The notes: a model not told the origin generated them from the sequence alone. Shown: positions 47,519 through 60,639, numbered from the stretch's first letter. The stretch: DNA of 64,000 nt from Dirofilaria immitis (GCA_024305405.1 JAKNDB010000068.1:1420501-1484500); one strand, 5' to 3'. A program made the numbers and translations.

Positions 47519-50500
47519 ATCACTTTGCCAAAGTTATTATATGACCTTGAGCTGCAAGACCTTTTAATTTTGAATTTGGGAATTCATTGTTATGATCGAG
47601 TGAGTGACAAATATTAATTAAATCTGCATGCTAGAAAAAATAAATAAAATGACATGAATTAATAAAAATCGAGTTATGAAATCATTATTAAAGCTAATTA
47701 TATAGAGCTTTACGATCAAAAAGTTCTTCATTGACACCGGAAAAAATACAATAACGCATAAAAGATTACTGTATTGATTATCGATGCATACAAAGAAAAT
47801 TAATGCGAATAATTGTCGATATAAATGGAAAATTAAGAAAAATTTGTGCAAAAGCAAATCTCTTTTGGCGACAGGTTGGAATAAATTTATTTCGTTAGTA
47901 CCAAATATTTCATCATATTAAATATCCTTATTTGATTTTCTTTTGTGCGCTAATGTCAAAATTATGAAATTAAATGAATTATGCTGAAACCGAAATGGGC
48001 AACCAACTATAGAAGATACTTAGTTAGCATAAATGTTATTAATCGTAGTTATCTTTAAATTTTTTTGGAATTATAAAAACAACTACGATTGTTATAAATT
48101 AGCTTCAAAACTTTAGCGAATTTCTTGTTTCAACCTCATCTGTCAGCATCAGATAAAACTTTCTGAATTTTGGCTATTTTTTTTTGATAATTGCACAATG
48201 CTACTTATTTAGCTTCCTGAGTAAATTGGCTCAAACAATTTTTAATTTTTATTAAAATTTCTAAAATTTACGAGAATTTCTCGATATCATTTCATTAAAA
48301 TCGTGAGAACATAATCAATTTAGATTTTCAGAATTTCTGAAAAACTACAATGAATACTTAAAAACGAAGAGAAGTTTGAATCAACTTTAGATTTTATAAA
48401 TTATAAGACAAAGCTCGTAACACAAAGCGATCATGTTGTAAATATAGGGAAAATAGAAAAAAATAAAGGCAAAGATAGATCCGCAAAACATAGGGATGGG
48501 AAATAGAAGGCACAAAAATGCAATATTTTTTCAGACGGGTTGCTAGCAAGCACCGAAATACGACATGTAAAATAGATAATAAGACGACGATATTATGAAA
48601 AATCTTTTATAAAGTTTTTCTAGTGAAATTTTTTTCAACGAAGAATAAACATTCTATGTGAGAAAGCTAAAGAAATATGGCAAATTATATATATTTATTT
48701 ATTAAAGATTTTATTAGTGGAAGCTTTTTATCCTACTAAACATTAAAAAGTGTAAAAATGACACGTGATAAGCATTTTTATCATGAAGAAAAACGCATAA
48801 AATTCTCCATATGCCAAATTGCGAGTGACTTTGATTTTAACAAGCTTGATACTATCAAATTGATGGAATATCACCTTGTTTTGTCAATAGAACATTTTTG
48901 TTGAATCGAATAAAGTTTACTAGCTACAATCAAAAAAAAAACTGAACCTTCCAAAGGTGAATATCCTCTCACTATTCGTTAGCTCTATCAATTCTTTTGT
49001 CTAAATAAAATGCGGCTTCAGAAGAATTCTAAGTCTATAAAAAACGATTGAAAGAATGGCATGATCCATTCTGCAAACTTTCCTATCATCTCCTTTTCAT
49101 TAGTTGTCTATATGAGAAATGATCATGTTCATTGTTGTTATTATTATAATTGAATCTGAATGATTACAAAAATGAAAATTGATATCCATTCATTATTTTC
49201 TGTTCAATTCGCTCGCATATGCTATTCCTGCCGTTTCTGACAAAATCTGATCTGTTTCTAATCAATTTCTCGTCAGTTCAAGTAATCACGAAATTTTTCA
49301 TTACTTTTGGTATGTACAACAAATTCCATTTTGATCGATTTGCCGGAACAATAAACTCGTGAAACCATGAATAGCATAAAATATAAAATGGTTTTTCTTA
49401 CAAACAGAGCTTTTATGTCAGACGATGCTACTTTCAGGAAAAATAATTACTTTCGATTCACATGAAATACAACAGTTGTATTTGTTTAGTTTTTAATTAA
49501 ATTATTAAAAGATGAAGAAAATCATTTGAAAAATTAAAAATGCTCCAATAATCCAAAAGGGACAAAAATAGGCAGTGACTATTAGCATTTCTATTATTTC
49601 TTTATATAAGTTTGATCATAGCTAAAGAAAAAATATTATAAAATAAGTTGAAGAGCGAAATCGCCAATAAGTAATAGCTATGTCGGCAATATAGCTAAGT
49701 AATTATGCTAATCACAAGCATATTTCATACTTAATTAAATGGTATAATCATTGAGTAAAGTTATGTAGGTAAAATAACTCTCAACAAATTTAAATATTGC
49801 CGATTTTGTATACCGACACTAATTCAATAATAATTATTATCAATTAAATGCATAAGACAATAAATTATGTAACAACGACAACATGTATCATGACGACCGA
49901 AATGGATGAGCAATGAAGTTGTTCTGCTTCACTCACTGCGAGGGCATATTCAAAATTTCAAATTGTTTCTTCCGCCAAATGATTTCAGTGCTATATAATT
50001 ATTTCTATTACTGTGCAAAAATGAGAAGAATTAGACAACAATTCGATGGAATGAATCTGATCATCTGATGAATTTAGAGTGATCGAATCTCAACAAGACG
50101 TGAAAGAATAGAAGATGAAAAAATATTGATTCCAAAAATTAACCTTTCTATGAACAATATCTCACTTATTTTCGCTAATATTTACAGATTCGCTGCGTGT
50201 CCTTGGAATAATTGCAATATTTCATGGAGGGGATTGTAGTTGAATTTACTATTAGAAAAAGCTAACATTTTTATTTGATTTAGTGAAAATTAAATTGAAT
50301 GCCAAATTAGTATTTACAAAATTATTACAGCGGAAACATGAAGTTTATAATACTATTTACAAAATCACTGGAGCCAATTAATTTTATCACGACTGTTATA
50401 TGGGTCAATTGCAAAAATACGACTGCATATGGCAAATGTTTTGGAATCATTAAATAAAAATACAATTTAAGTTTCAATCTTTAAAGCTAAAATAAGTAAA

Positions 50501-53500
50501 GCCTTGGGCAATTTAATTTAAACTAAATTGTTTTTCGGTAACAGAAAGTTTTTTGAAGCATGATTTGTCGATTCCGACAAACCTGACTTCTTATATACCG
50601 TAATGATTGAGATGAATTTAAAAATAAGCTAAGACAGAACAAAACTTATGATAACAAGTTTTTTTGGCTGTGAAAAACTGAAAAATACAAGATATGTCAT
50701 AGGAATTTTAATGGTTCTATGAATAAAATGATACTTGCAAGAAAAATTTAATTACTATTGTCGCGAATAAATTGCGAAAAGTTTCCAGAATAAAAGAAAA
50801 TGTGGCCATCAGTAAAATCACGAAGGGAACACGAAAATCAGAGAAATCATGATCTCCTCGTGCCGAATCTCATAAGAAAGGTATATGTTGTGTATGCGCA
50901 TTTACTGTACACTGCAAGATGTAAGCTAAAAATTATTTCGCCTTTGTCTATGAACTGTAATTCTCACTCTGTAACAAAGCCATCTTTATTCTTACATTCA
51001 CAACCATCCCAGGAGCATACCAGGGTTCAACACCAAACCTCTGTAAAAAGTATACTTCTCAAGGCGGTTGGACTTTATTTAATCTCATTTTCCTTTAAGA
51101 GTTGTCGTCATTGAAATTGTTCTTATTGAAATCATTGGATTTGTATAGTAATCTTGTAATTGCTGAGTTCGTAAATGTATTATCACGTAACGATAAAAGT
51201 TTAATTGCTCAAATTTAAGATTGGTGTCTTTGGATTTGTCTTTGGCAGCAATTGAAGCTTAAGTGAAGATAAAGAATTTGCAACTCTGTATACTTTGTTG
51301 CAACGCAAAATAAAGAAAAAAGAATTCTTTACTATAACTATAACTTTGTTGACTGTTTAATCTATGCAAGTTTAAGGAACAGAAACCAATCGCCAAAAAA
51401 TTTTTAAACTTTGTAGAAAAAATCTTCTGGCAAGTCTCATATTCTATACAGTTTGCAGTAATCAATAGGGGTTGTAATAATTAATAATGAGATGAGATTG
51501 TTTATACACAAGAAAAATTTGCTAATCATTTGTATCGTTTATTGCATTTTTATTTGTGATAATAGGTTGCTTAATCCATTAATTTGTAAACAGTTTAGAA
51601 GCTTTTCGATAAAAAAGCTAGAGTCCAAAAAAGTGATGATGAGTTAACCTTCTTATTACTATTGAAAGATGTACGTATATATACATGGAAGTAAATGAAA
51701 ATTTTGTAAATAAATTGACGAATTGAATGTAAAAGGTAACGACGACTACTTATTTATTATTATTTTAAGTTAAATGACTAAAATCCTTAAATTTATCTAT
51801 AGGATTGTAGCGACTAATGTAACGTTTGGAAACAAAGGGACGTGAAGCAAAATACACATAATATTTTGCAGTAATGCTAAAAATTTAGAATATTTTCAAA
51901 ATCTAACATTTCCTAGCAAATTTTAAGAACTGAATAATATTTCGAATCGTTTAAGCCGAACAGAATTCTGTAATTATCAAAATAGACAAAAGTCAGAAGA
52001 TTTTGTCATTTATTGGTAATTGAAATTGAAATAAGAAATTCGAAGTTTCGAAAATTAATTGATAAAATTTGATATGAAAAGACCGGAACGACTATGGATG
52101 ATATCATTTATGATAGCAAACGAACAGTGAAAATTCATGTTCAAAAAGATTTACGTGTTGCAATAGTTGCATGTCTTTAACAAAAAATTTTGGTTCAATC
52201 ATTTTTGAATAATTCATTTAATCGATATACAAAAATCATTGTATGATATAACGATCGACGATATTTGATGAATATAAAGATTACTGTACTCCCAATAGTA
52301 ATTTTATTCTTCCACTAAATAAAAACTTTTTTTAAAGGAAGGTTAAACATCAAATTATCATACCATTATTATTTCCTATATTGTAATTTTTTTGTCACTC
52401 GAAATCCACAAGTTTGGAAACTTGATTCGTTTTCATTATAGGACTTTTTTTCCAAATAGCGCATAACGATGAATTTTTTGAACTTTCTCATGAAATAGAT
52501 TAAATTGTTCAAATAGTTAATCCTTATTTTATTCCAAAAAATTGATTGAGCAAATACGAAATGAAGCAAACTGTTTTGCATAAATTGTTGTCATTTAATA
52601 TATATGCCTTCATAAGTGCATATATTGGTATTGTATCAAACGAATTTAGAATACATTTTCGTCCTCTGCTGTTAGCTATTTTTTTCCCGTTTTTGTACTA
52701 TTCAAATTTACTGTGAAAGAAATATTTCATGAGTAAATTTCGAATTTCTGAAAAAGAATGAGTAATTTTCTTTTTCCACTTTATTTTTGTTAACTACACC
52801 ATCGAATCTCATATTTTAATAGTTTTTTTTTCAGAAATTCTGAAAATCTTGTTGTGAAAATTATTGGTGAATGGTTTAGTAGAACTGTTTATTCGGAATA
52901 ATAAAATATAAGAACGAATCAACGCATAACTAATAGTAGAACAGCATATATAACATAAATAAGACAAGGATTTTCCATAACAGCAGGACGATTTCAGCAG
53001 ATCGATCACGGAGGTTAATAAAATGCTAACCGATCCTTCCCGGCCAATCAGCGCCTACTATATGTAGGTGTAGAGACAGAGTTACAATATGAGGAAGATA
53101 CGCAATAAGGAAGGGCAGAATAGACCAAAACAAAAAGTTCAATCATGGATGAGGAACAGATACTTCCTTTGTCCTTAATCGTATACATGGGGTTTGAACC
53201 GTGGGAAAATAAGAATTTGAGCAATGTTACGTACTGCTTATCATAAATCGACACGTTAGAAAACAGCGATTTGAATTATTCAGCCTGGATACTGATAGGA
53301 ACTTGTTTCGGGTTTTCCTGACATCAATCGATTATTATTCTGGCGATTTTTGCAAGCTGATGTCATTATCACGAATAAGTTATAATAAAGAAAATTCATC
53401 TATTGCTGATAAGTTTATAAAAGATTTGAATTAAGAATTTTCTAGATGATTTGCTTATTAACGAAGAAAGTAAGCAGCGCTGTGCAATTACAAGCAGCAA

Positions 53501-54339
53501 TAAAGAAAATTCGTCTATTGCTGTAAGTGAAATTGAACAAGAAATTCGTTAAAGTTTTAGAAGCTAATTTGTAAAATTTGAGTAAAAAATACTAAAACGA
53601 TTGCGATTGCTATCATTTATAAATAGCAACCAGAACTAAATTGTTTGACACTGAAAGAAGGAACTATATACTGCAATGGTTAAGTGTCATTAATAGAAAA
53701 CTTTGATTTCAATATTTTCAATTATTCAGCTAATTAACATAGCAAAATCACTTGGAGTCACAGCCAGCGATTTGGAGTGAATAGAAAAAATTATTGTAGT
53801 TTAAATGACAATTTCATTTTTCTGCTAAATAAAAATTTATTATTATCTCATTGCAATTTTTTTCTGTCATTTTTGGGATCCAGGGGTTTAGAATTTTTAT
53901 ATCACTAGCACACTTTTTCGAGAACTCAGTGCGATGAGATTTTCATTGATATTTTGTGTTGTAATGGGAAATTGGAACACACATGATGCGGTTTAGTTTT
54001 CCATTCGAAGAATCGTTTTGTTTTTCAATACGAAATTGATTTCTTTCTCAATATCAGAAATTGATTATGTAGTAATCAAAATTAGATTTAGAAAAAATTC
54101 GCTAGTTCAATATGAAGAACTAGATCAGCTGGAAAACATAATTACAAAAATAAAACACAAAGTCGCGAACCCAAATACGAATTTTATTTTAATAATGAAG
54201 TTAAATTAAGTAAAGAAATGTAAGAAACATAATCAAGGATTGCATGAAGCTACTGAAATTCGGTTCTCAATTTCGACGATTATCTTTCATATTCCACGAT
54301 TCTCTGCAATGAAAAAAATTCGTCTTTCACTGTCAATTA
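47519..54339. other. Gene-poor region
   Basis: Almost 7 kb upstream of the chitinase. I find no exon series on either strand. Isolated open frames, the longest at 50,800-51,114 (104 codons), have no splice context or recognisable motif. Short AT repeats occur throughout. The one compositional oddity is 52,985-53,260. Confidence 0.55.
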
Positions 54340-55020
54340 TTTCTCCTTATTTCATTTAATCAATAATTCAACTTCATCATAAAATTTAGCTTTTTCATGT
54401 GGTGATGATGCATGACAGTGAATTTTTAAATTTTCTCATGTGATGGAATTGAATCAATGATTGCAATATTCATGAAATTGGATTTAGTCTTCTAAGTTTA
54501 TAACTCTAACACTCAGTTTAATTTAAAAATATTAGCTGATATACTGCGAAAGTAAAAAAAAAATATAAGTAGATTTGTAAATTGCTCGAGAAGAGATTTG
54601 TTCTTTTATAGTCAAGTGAATGGAGTATATTATTTTTGAAACTAATTTGAGCAATTTCATCCATGCTAATACTAAATAAAAATGAAAGAAAAATTGATCA
54701 TATTTCATACCAGAAACTGATGAGAAATTACCGTCCGTGTACTTCATTGCCTTTTGCTGTCATGAAGTTGCTTCCAATATTATTGTACCAAATCACATAA
54801 ACTTCATGGCTTATCGTATAACTATTATCAATTGATTAAACTTTCTGAACTCTATCTCACTTGTGATGGATACAGCAACACTTGTTTCATTTCCTGATGA
54901 TTATGTCGACGAATTATAAATATTGGTTTATAAATATTAGTTCATTCTTTAACAATGAAAATTCAAATTGATATTGAAGTTCAAAAATTCGAAATATTTA
55001 TTCAGCTGACTTTCGAGTTT

Positions 55021-55200
55021 ACTGTGCGTGCGCAACAATCACGCAGAGCTTTAGATTACCTGGTTGGATTTAATTTGTCGCCACTTATATGGGCGAAGTT
55101 GTCAGGAAGCAAATCTTCAAAGCTGGTCCAAAGAAGATTTTTGGTTGAAATTTCTGATAGTGAGATCAAATTAGTTAAGAAAAATTCAAAATGTAAGCAC
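55021..55200 (+). pseudogene. topA: Fragment resembling bacterial DNA topoisomerase I (topA), in a repeated unit
   Basis: Within an open frame running from 54,955, residues VRAQQSRRALDYLVGFNLSP then LIWAKLSGSKSSKLVQ match the conserved block of bacterial type IA topoisomerase I (family form: AQQ-ARRALDYLVGF-LSP-LWRK-GSKSAGRVQS). Compared with copy 1 at 33,691 the match is confined to an inserted stretch of about 106 bases (roughly 55,024-55,129). Conserved positions have changed (R to A after LIW; AGR to SKL) and no remainder of the enzyme is present, so this is a non-functional fragment. The likely source is a Wolbachia-type alphaproteobacterial endosymbiont via nuclear transfer, as known in filariae. 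The resemblance is judged from memory of the family, not an alignment. Confidence 0.6.
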
Positions 55201-56603
55201 CGAGATTAACAGTTACATATAATATTGCAATTTTATCAAATTTTGTTTCCTAATAATTCATAAAAATGATCAGAAATAAAAATTATTATTACGCAATGGT
55301 ATTTTTCGTTTTGCCTTGACAGGTCATAGCCAAATTGATTAGATATGGATAATAGAATTAACCATTTTACATTTTTCAGCCATTTGAATTTTATTAGGAC
55401 TGTGAAATTTACTAAAATCATTGTTGATTAACTCTGTCACTAGAAGCCACCCATAAGCAAACATATCACAGACGTTTTTTCGGTTTAATATTATTGAAAT
55501 CATCAAATAAATAGGGCAAGTCTGATCTCACTTTTCAAGTAAAATAGGTCAAATCTATAAGGCTTAATTCAAATCTTTTCTCAGCAATTCGCAATTTCTG
55601 AATTGCATTACTTGCCGCTTTCAACAGATTCAATTTTCAGACAATGACATAAATAGGAATCAGAAGTTTATGCTATTTAGTTTCGTCTTTTATCTGTATC
55701 GCTTCTAGTAAAACTGGTTACAATTCAAAAAAATGATGGCAATCGATTTTTACTAAATTAAAAATCAATGATGCAACATCAATTTTGCGATAATTTTGTA
55801 TGACTCAAATTTCATTATTAGTAAAACTGTGACAATTTTTGAAATTCAATGCGAAAAGAAATTGTGAGATCTGAAGACAAGTACTAGAAATTACAAGAAT
55901 TAAGATGAAACGTTCATCATTGTAGGTTGACTTTATCATCGCGCATGTTAAATTAAAAACGATTAAATAGTGGATCGTAACCAGTTTTACTGGGAAAAAT
56001 CTAATTCACACTTTAAAGGAAACGATTAAAAGAATAATTATTCAAAATCGATAGCATGTAATAATAAAATGCGAGAAGAAATTTAAAAAGTTCACAAATT
56101 GACTGCGATTGGCAAACTAAGTATAACTGTCATATTTATTATGAAAATTACAATTACCTAAATTTTTTTAAAATTAATAATATTCATAGTATCAATCTCA
56201 AATTAATTCGCGTCCATTAATTTGGCATAAAAATTTATTGCTATCAATGACAAATTATAATTATTGGTCAAACAGTAATAATAATGACAGTAATAATAAT
56301 AATAAAATGAGTAGATAATGCATAAAATCAATTAAAATTATTTTCAGTTTACTATTATCGCAGATAATGCATACATCGATTTCTTCCATAATTATTTGAA
56401 AATAAAAAGACAACGAAAAATTCGAGTGAAACAAAATATACAGATACCTTATGAACATTGTGAAAGCTATAGTAACTGAATGCTTGCAATGAATGCTATA
56501 TGAAACTCAATACAATTGAAAATAGAAGATTTTCTGTTCAGTTTTAAATAATTTTTTTAGCAATCGATCAATTAATAATCAAGAAAACATAAAAGCAAAA
56601 TGC

Positions 56604-58271
56604 TCATAGTCTTGAATATGAAATCATTTTCTCTGTTAATATGAATGTGCTGATAATGTCATCTGTAGTCGTAGTTGCCATATAATGAGGTATTTTAACT
56701 AAATCTTTGTGTTTCTTCTTATGTCTGAGCAAATTACTAATTCCACTGAATTCTGCATTGTGAGCATTGAGCTTGCATAGTTTATGTATATTCACGCGTC
56801 CAACTTGCACTAATTTTTACCGCATACATCGTATTTGAACAGTATCTCGCCTGAATGTGTTAGATTGTGCTTCCTTAGGTTGGTACGCTCACCGAATTTT
56901 TTACCGCATACATTGCATTCAAACGGTCTCTCACCTGTATGTGTTCGATTATGATTTTTCAGATTGCAGTGCCGACGAAATCTTTTATCGCAGACAGAGC
57001 ATTTGAACGGTCTCTCGTCTGTGTGTGTTTGATAATGGCTTTTCAGATTGCCGCTATGAGCGAAACTTTTATCGCAGAGATTGCATTTGAATGGTTTTTC
57101 GCCTGTATGTATTCTATTATGCTTGTTCAAATCGGCGCGCTCAATGAATCCTTTACCGCATACATTGCATTCGAACGGTTTCTCGGCCGTATGTCTTTGA
57201 TAATGCCTTTTAGATTGTTGCTATGAGCGAAAGTTTTATCGCAGAGATTGCATTTGAATGGTTTCTCGCCTGTATGTTTTCGATTATGGCTTTTCAGGTT
57301 GCTGCTATGAGTGAATCTTTCATGGCATATCTTGCATTCGAACGGTCTCTCGCCCGTATGTTTGCGATTATGCTTATTCAGATTGCTGCTATGAGTGAAT
57401 CTTTCATGGCATATCTTGCATTCGAACGGTCTCTCGCCCGTATGTTTGCGATTATGCTTATTCAGATTGCTGCTATGAGTGAATCTTTTATCGCAAACAT
57501 AGCATTTGAACGGTCTCTCGCCTGTATGTATTCGATTATGCTGATTCAGATGGCTGCGCTGATTAAATTCTTTACCGCACGTCTCGCACTTGAACAGTTC
57601 TTCGTTTGTATTTGTCCGATTATATTGATTTAAATTCAATCGATCAGTTGAATCGTTCTTGGGTATTACCTGAAACTATTTGAATTGATTCATTTCATAA
57701 TTTAGGTGGTTTGATGATTATTTTTCCTAAAATTTTTGAGCATTACAAAGAGATTCCATTGATATTACTACATATGTTATTGAGTCTTTGAACAATAACA
57801 CTTGATAACCACTCTATACTAGTTACTTCTTAAAAATTTTTGAAGAATTAGAACATATTTTGAAACGAATGTTAGTTTTGCTGTTCTATTGTGATTGATC
57901 AAAAATAGAATATGTGTGAGAAGATAAGAAATTTGATTTTGATGTAATTCTGGAACCTGAACTATTTTCTATCCTGATTTAAATCAAAATATGAAATAAT
58001 ATGATATAGAATGAAACGAAAAAACTGACGAACTGATATTTGCGAAATGATTTAGAAATTAAACTATCTTTTGTGATATAAGTTCATATTATGCCACAGA
58101 GAACTTAAATACAAATATTGAGTACGTCGAAAGTGACAAGAAGAACTGATAAGAGTAAAAATAAAAACGGAAATTTATGAATATTTAATTTTCATAGTCA
58201 ATAATTTGTTCATTTACCTGTGTGATGCATAATGGCAATGATGCCATCAGGAAGTAATAAGGCAGCAACAT
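56604..58271 (-). pseudogene. Signal-peptide C2H2 zinc-finger gene, copy C (frame-broken, extra finger)
   Basis: Exon 1 58271-58218 reads MLLPYYFLMASLPLCITQ. Exon 2 begins at 57669 in phase 0 with VIPKNDSTD. Four complete fingers lead to finger 5 ([15 protein letters not shown]), where the frame breaks at the T4 run 57,208-57,211, the same site as in copy A. The array resumes in another frame from about 57,130 to 56,810 with four more fingers and a degenerate one (FKYDVCGKN). It breaks again at the T5 run 56,814-56,818 (T6 in copy A). The tail then runs to TGA at 56,604. Fingers 3 and 4 are near-duplicates generated by an 84-bp tandem copy. Allowing for the breaks it would encode about ten fingers. 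Confidence 0.75.
57304..57471 (-). repeat. 84-bp tandem duplication equal to one zinc finger
   Basis: Positions 57,304-57,387 and 57,388-57,471 are essentially identical 84-bp blocks, exactly the length of one finger plus linker (28 codons). Copy A has one such CKICHERF finger and copy B has none. Confidence 0.85.
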
Positions 58272-58464
58272 ATAGATTCGCAACCGATTTCCACAGCAAA
58301 TGGCAATGACTGAATTACAGATTCTGCCGTGTAATTCTGAAAAATATTTTAGAGAAATATTTCAAAAAATATATAAATCGGTGGAGAGTGAATAGCAGTA
58401 GGCAATAAATGCTGTACTGATTTTGAGTGTTATTTGGAGACTCATTTTAAATAGTTCTATAAAT

Positions 58465-60010
58465 AAGCGATCATTTTTGATGAAATAAATTAAGCTGTTC
58501 TTAATCTTTCTGCATAATCACGTATGATTTTTTTCAGTCTATATATGGCGATAAAAAGTGATTCATAGTAAAAGAAAAAGCGAAATTGATAGCTTGGTAA
58601 TCTTTAATACTCTATATCTTTTCATGATATTATCGAAAATCATAGGTTTATGCAAAATTATGCAAATAAAATTCATGATTATCTCTATGATTTCAATGCA
58701 ACGGATTATTCAACTTTTTTTGTGAGGCGTAATATTGGGATTATCTACAATTATTAATGTTAACAACTAGCCTAGCTATTAGTGATGAATTGTTCATTAA
58801 CAGAAATTTCGATTAATTCTATTTTATGTTTCACAAAAAAATAAAGTTGAATGATAATATTGTTAACAGGGACAACTGGACTCAGGTAACTTGACAAATT
58901 ACATTCGATGGTGAAGCAGAATCGTTGATAGAAAGCTTCAGGTCTCAAATGCTTTCTTATTTTGCAGAAATGCTTTCATGAAAATTTTGTCATAATCTTC
59001 AAAAACGAATAAAGAGAGCTCTCCGGCAATCACAAAAATTTTGAATAATTCGACGATTACTCAATATCATCCTAATTACAAATTATTAAATTTTGAATTT
59101 AGGGAAAAATTTGAAATTTTGAAAGAAAAAAAACAAAGGATAATTTTAGAGGAAATGAAGAAATTAAAAAAGAAACGATTTTCAATGAATTAATATTTAA
59201 CATGCATATCGCACTATATGACCTTTTTCCGTCATTCGATGTTATTAGAATTTGCATTATTCAAATCTTTAATAAATTTTTCAGTTTCTAAATCATCGAG
59301 AAAATATTTCTATGAATAAGCGATCATTTGTGATGAAATAAATTAAGCTGTTCTTAATCTTTCTGCATAATCACGTATGATTTTTTCAGTCTATATATGG
59401 CGATAAAAAGTGATTCATAGTATAAAGAAAAGAGAAATTGAATAGCTTGGTAATCTTTAATGCTCTCTATCTTTTCATGGTATATGTCGAAATTCATAGG
59501 TTTATGTAAATTTATGCAATTAAAAATCATGATTATCTCTATGATTCTATTCATTTTTATTCTTTTTGCCATGATTATCTCTATAATTATCAATGATTAT
59601 CGCTATGATTATGAATTTTTGCCATGATTATCTCTATGATTCTTCAACTCTTTTTCTTGTGAAAAGTAATATTGAAATTATCTACATTTATAATGTTAAC
59701 ACCTGGCCTAACTATTGTTCATTAACAGAAATTTTGATTAATTCTGTTTTATGTTTCACAAAAAAATGAAGTTGAATGATAATACTGTTAACAAGGACAG
59801 TTGGACTCAAATAATTTAACAAATTACATTCGAGGTTGAGACAGATCGTTGATTGAAGGCGTCAGATCTCAAATGATTTGATTTTGCAGAAATCATTTGA
59901 TGAAAATTTTGTTGTAATCTTCAAAAACGAATGAAGATAGTGCTCCGCAATCACGAAAATTTTGAATAAGCAGACGATTATTCAATATTATTCGCATTAA
60001 GAATTTATTT
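58465..60010. repeat. Tandemly duplicated dispersed element, about 850-bp spacing
   Basis: The series GATGAAATAAATTAAGCTGT, CACGTATGATTTTTT, TATATATGGCGATAAAAAGT, TAACAAATTACATTCGA.GG, ATTTTGCAGAAAT, CTTCAAAAACGAAT occurs from about 58,465 and again from about 59,315. Parts also occur at 37,440-37,550, inverted at 38,400-38,530, and near 40,950. No transposase or long open frame is seen. The element is linked to every zinc-finger copy. Confidence 0.75.
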
Positions 60011-60639
60011 AACTTTGAATTTCAAAAAAAATTTAAATTATAAAATCACATCGATCTCGATATCCGAAAATATCATCTTTAATTTCTCGCAAATCATTCA
60101 AAAAGGTATTTGAATGAAAACTTTCTGTAAGATTTGAAAAAAAACAAATTATTTTTAAAACATATCAAAGCAAAAAGATAAAAAATTGAAATATTATGGT
60201 AAAAAATTCGAAATTTCATACATCGGTCAATGAGTCTGATGGTCCATTGGGAATTGAAGCATAGATCCGCCCTTCATAATTGACATCAATTCAAGCGATG
60301 ATTGCCCTTTTTCGTAAAAATTGCACGAAGATTGGTAATGGATTTTCTATGTCTCAGTAAACAGAATGGTTTAAAAGATATGTAGATTGATCATAATAAA
60401 GTGGCATTAGAAAAGGAATATAAATGAATAACGAAAAGGCTATTTTTTTAATGCAAACAAAACCTTGGCTTTTATCTCAAAAAATCATGGATAATTTGGT
60501 GTTCATATATATAATCAGTGTATTAGACAAAATATTCCCTTGAATTTGGTTTGGAATTTTGATCGGACTGGATTGGATTGAATTGAGCTTCATATCGCAT
60601 TCATGGCAATCAACAGCAATCATTTCCCCTTATTTCATT
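60011..60639. other. Non-coding AT-rich stretch
   Basis: No exon, RNA gene or clear repeat recognised on either strand. Confidence 0.5.

Larger units (their letters stand above)
54340..58640. repeat. Segmental duplication copy C
   Basis: Direct-orientation partner of 33,570-37,640. Its left end (54,340-55,090) also matches 60,640-61,455. Near-identity with copy A through 56,020-58,600, including non-coding sequence, implies a recent event or an uncollapsed haplotype. Confidence 0.85.

Noticed and set aside
50800..51114. 104-codon plus-strand frame
   Set aside because: No recognisable motif, no flanking exons, inconsistent codon choice; could be a decayed element but cannot be supported.
53150..53215. 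tRNA-like T-arm motif GGTTTGAACC
   Set aside because: No acceptor stem pairing, D-arm or A-box at the right distance.
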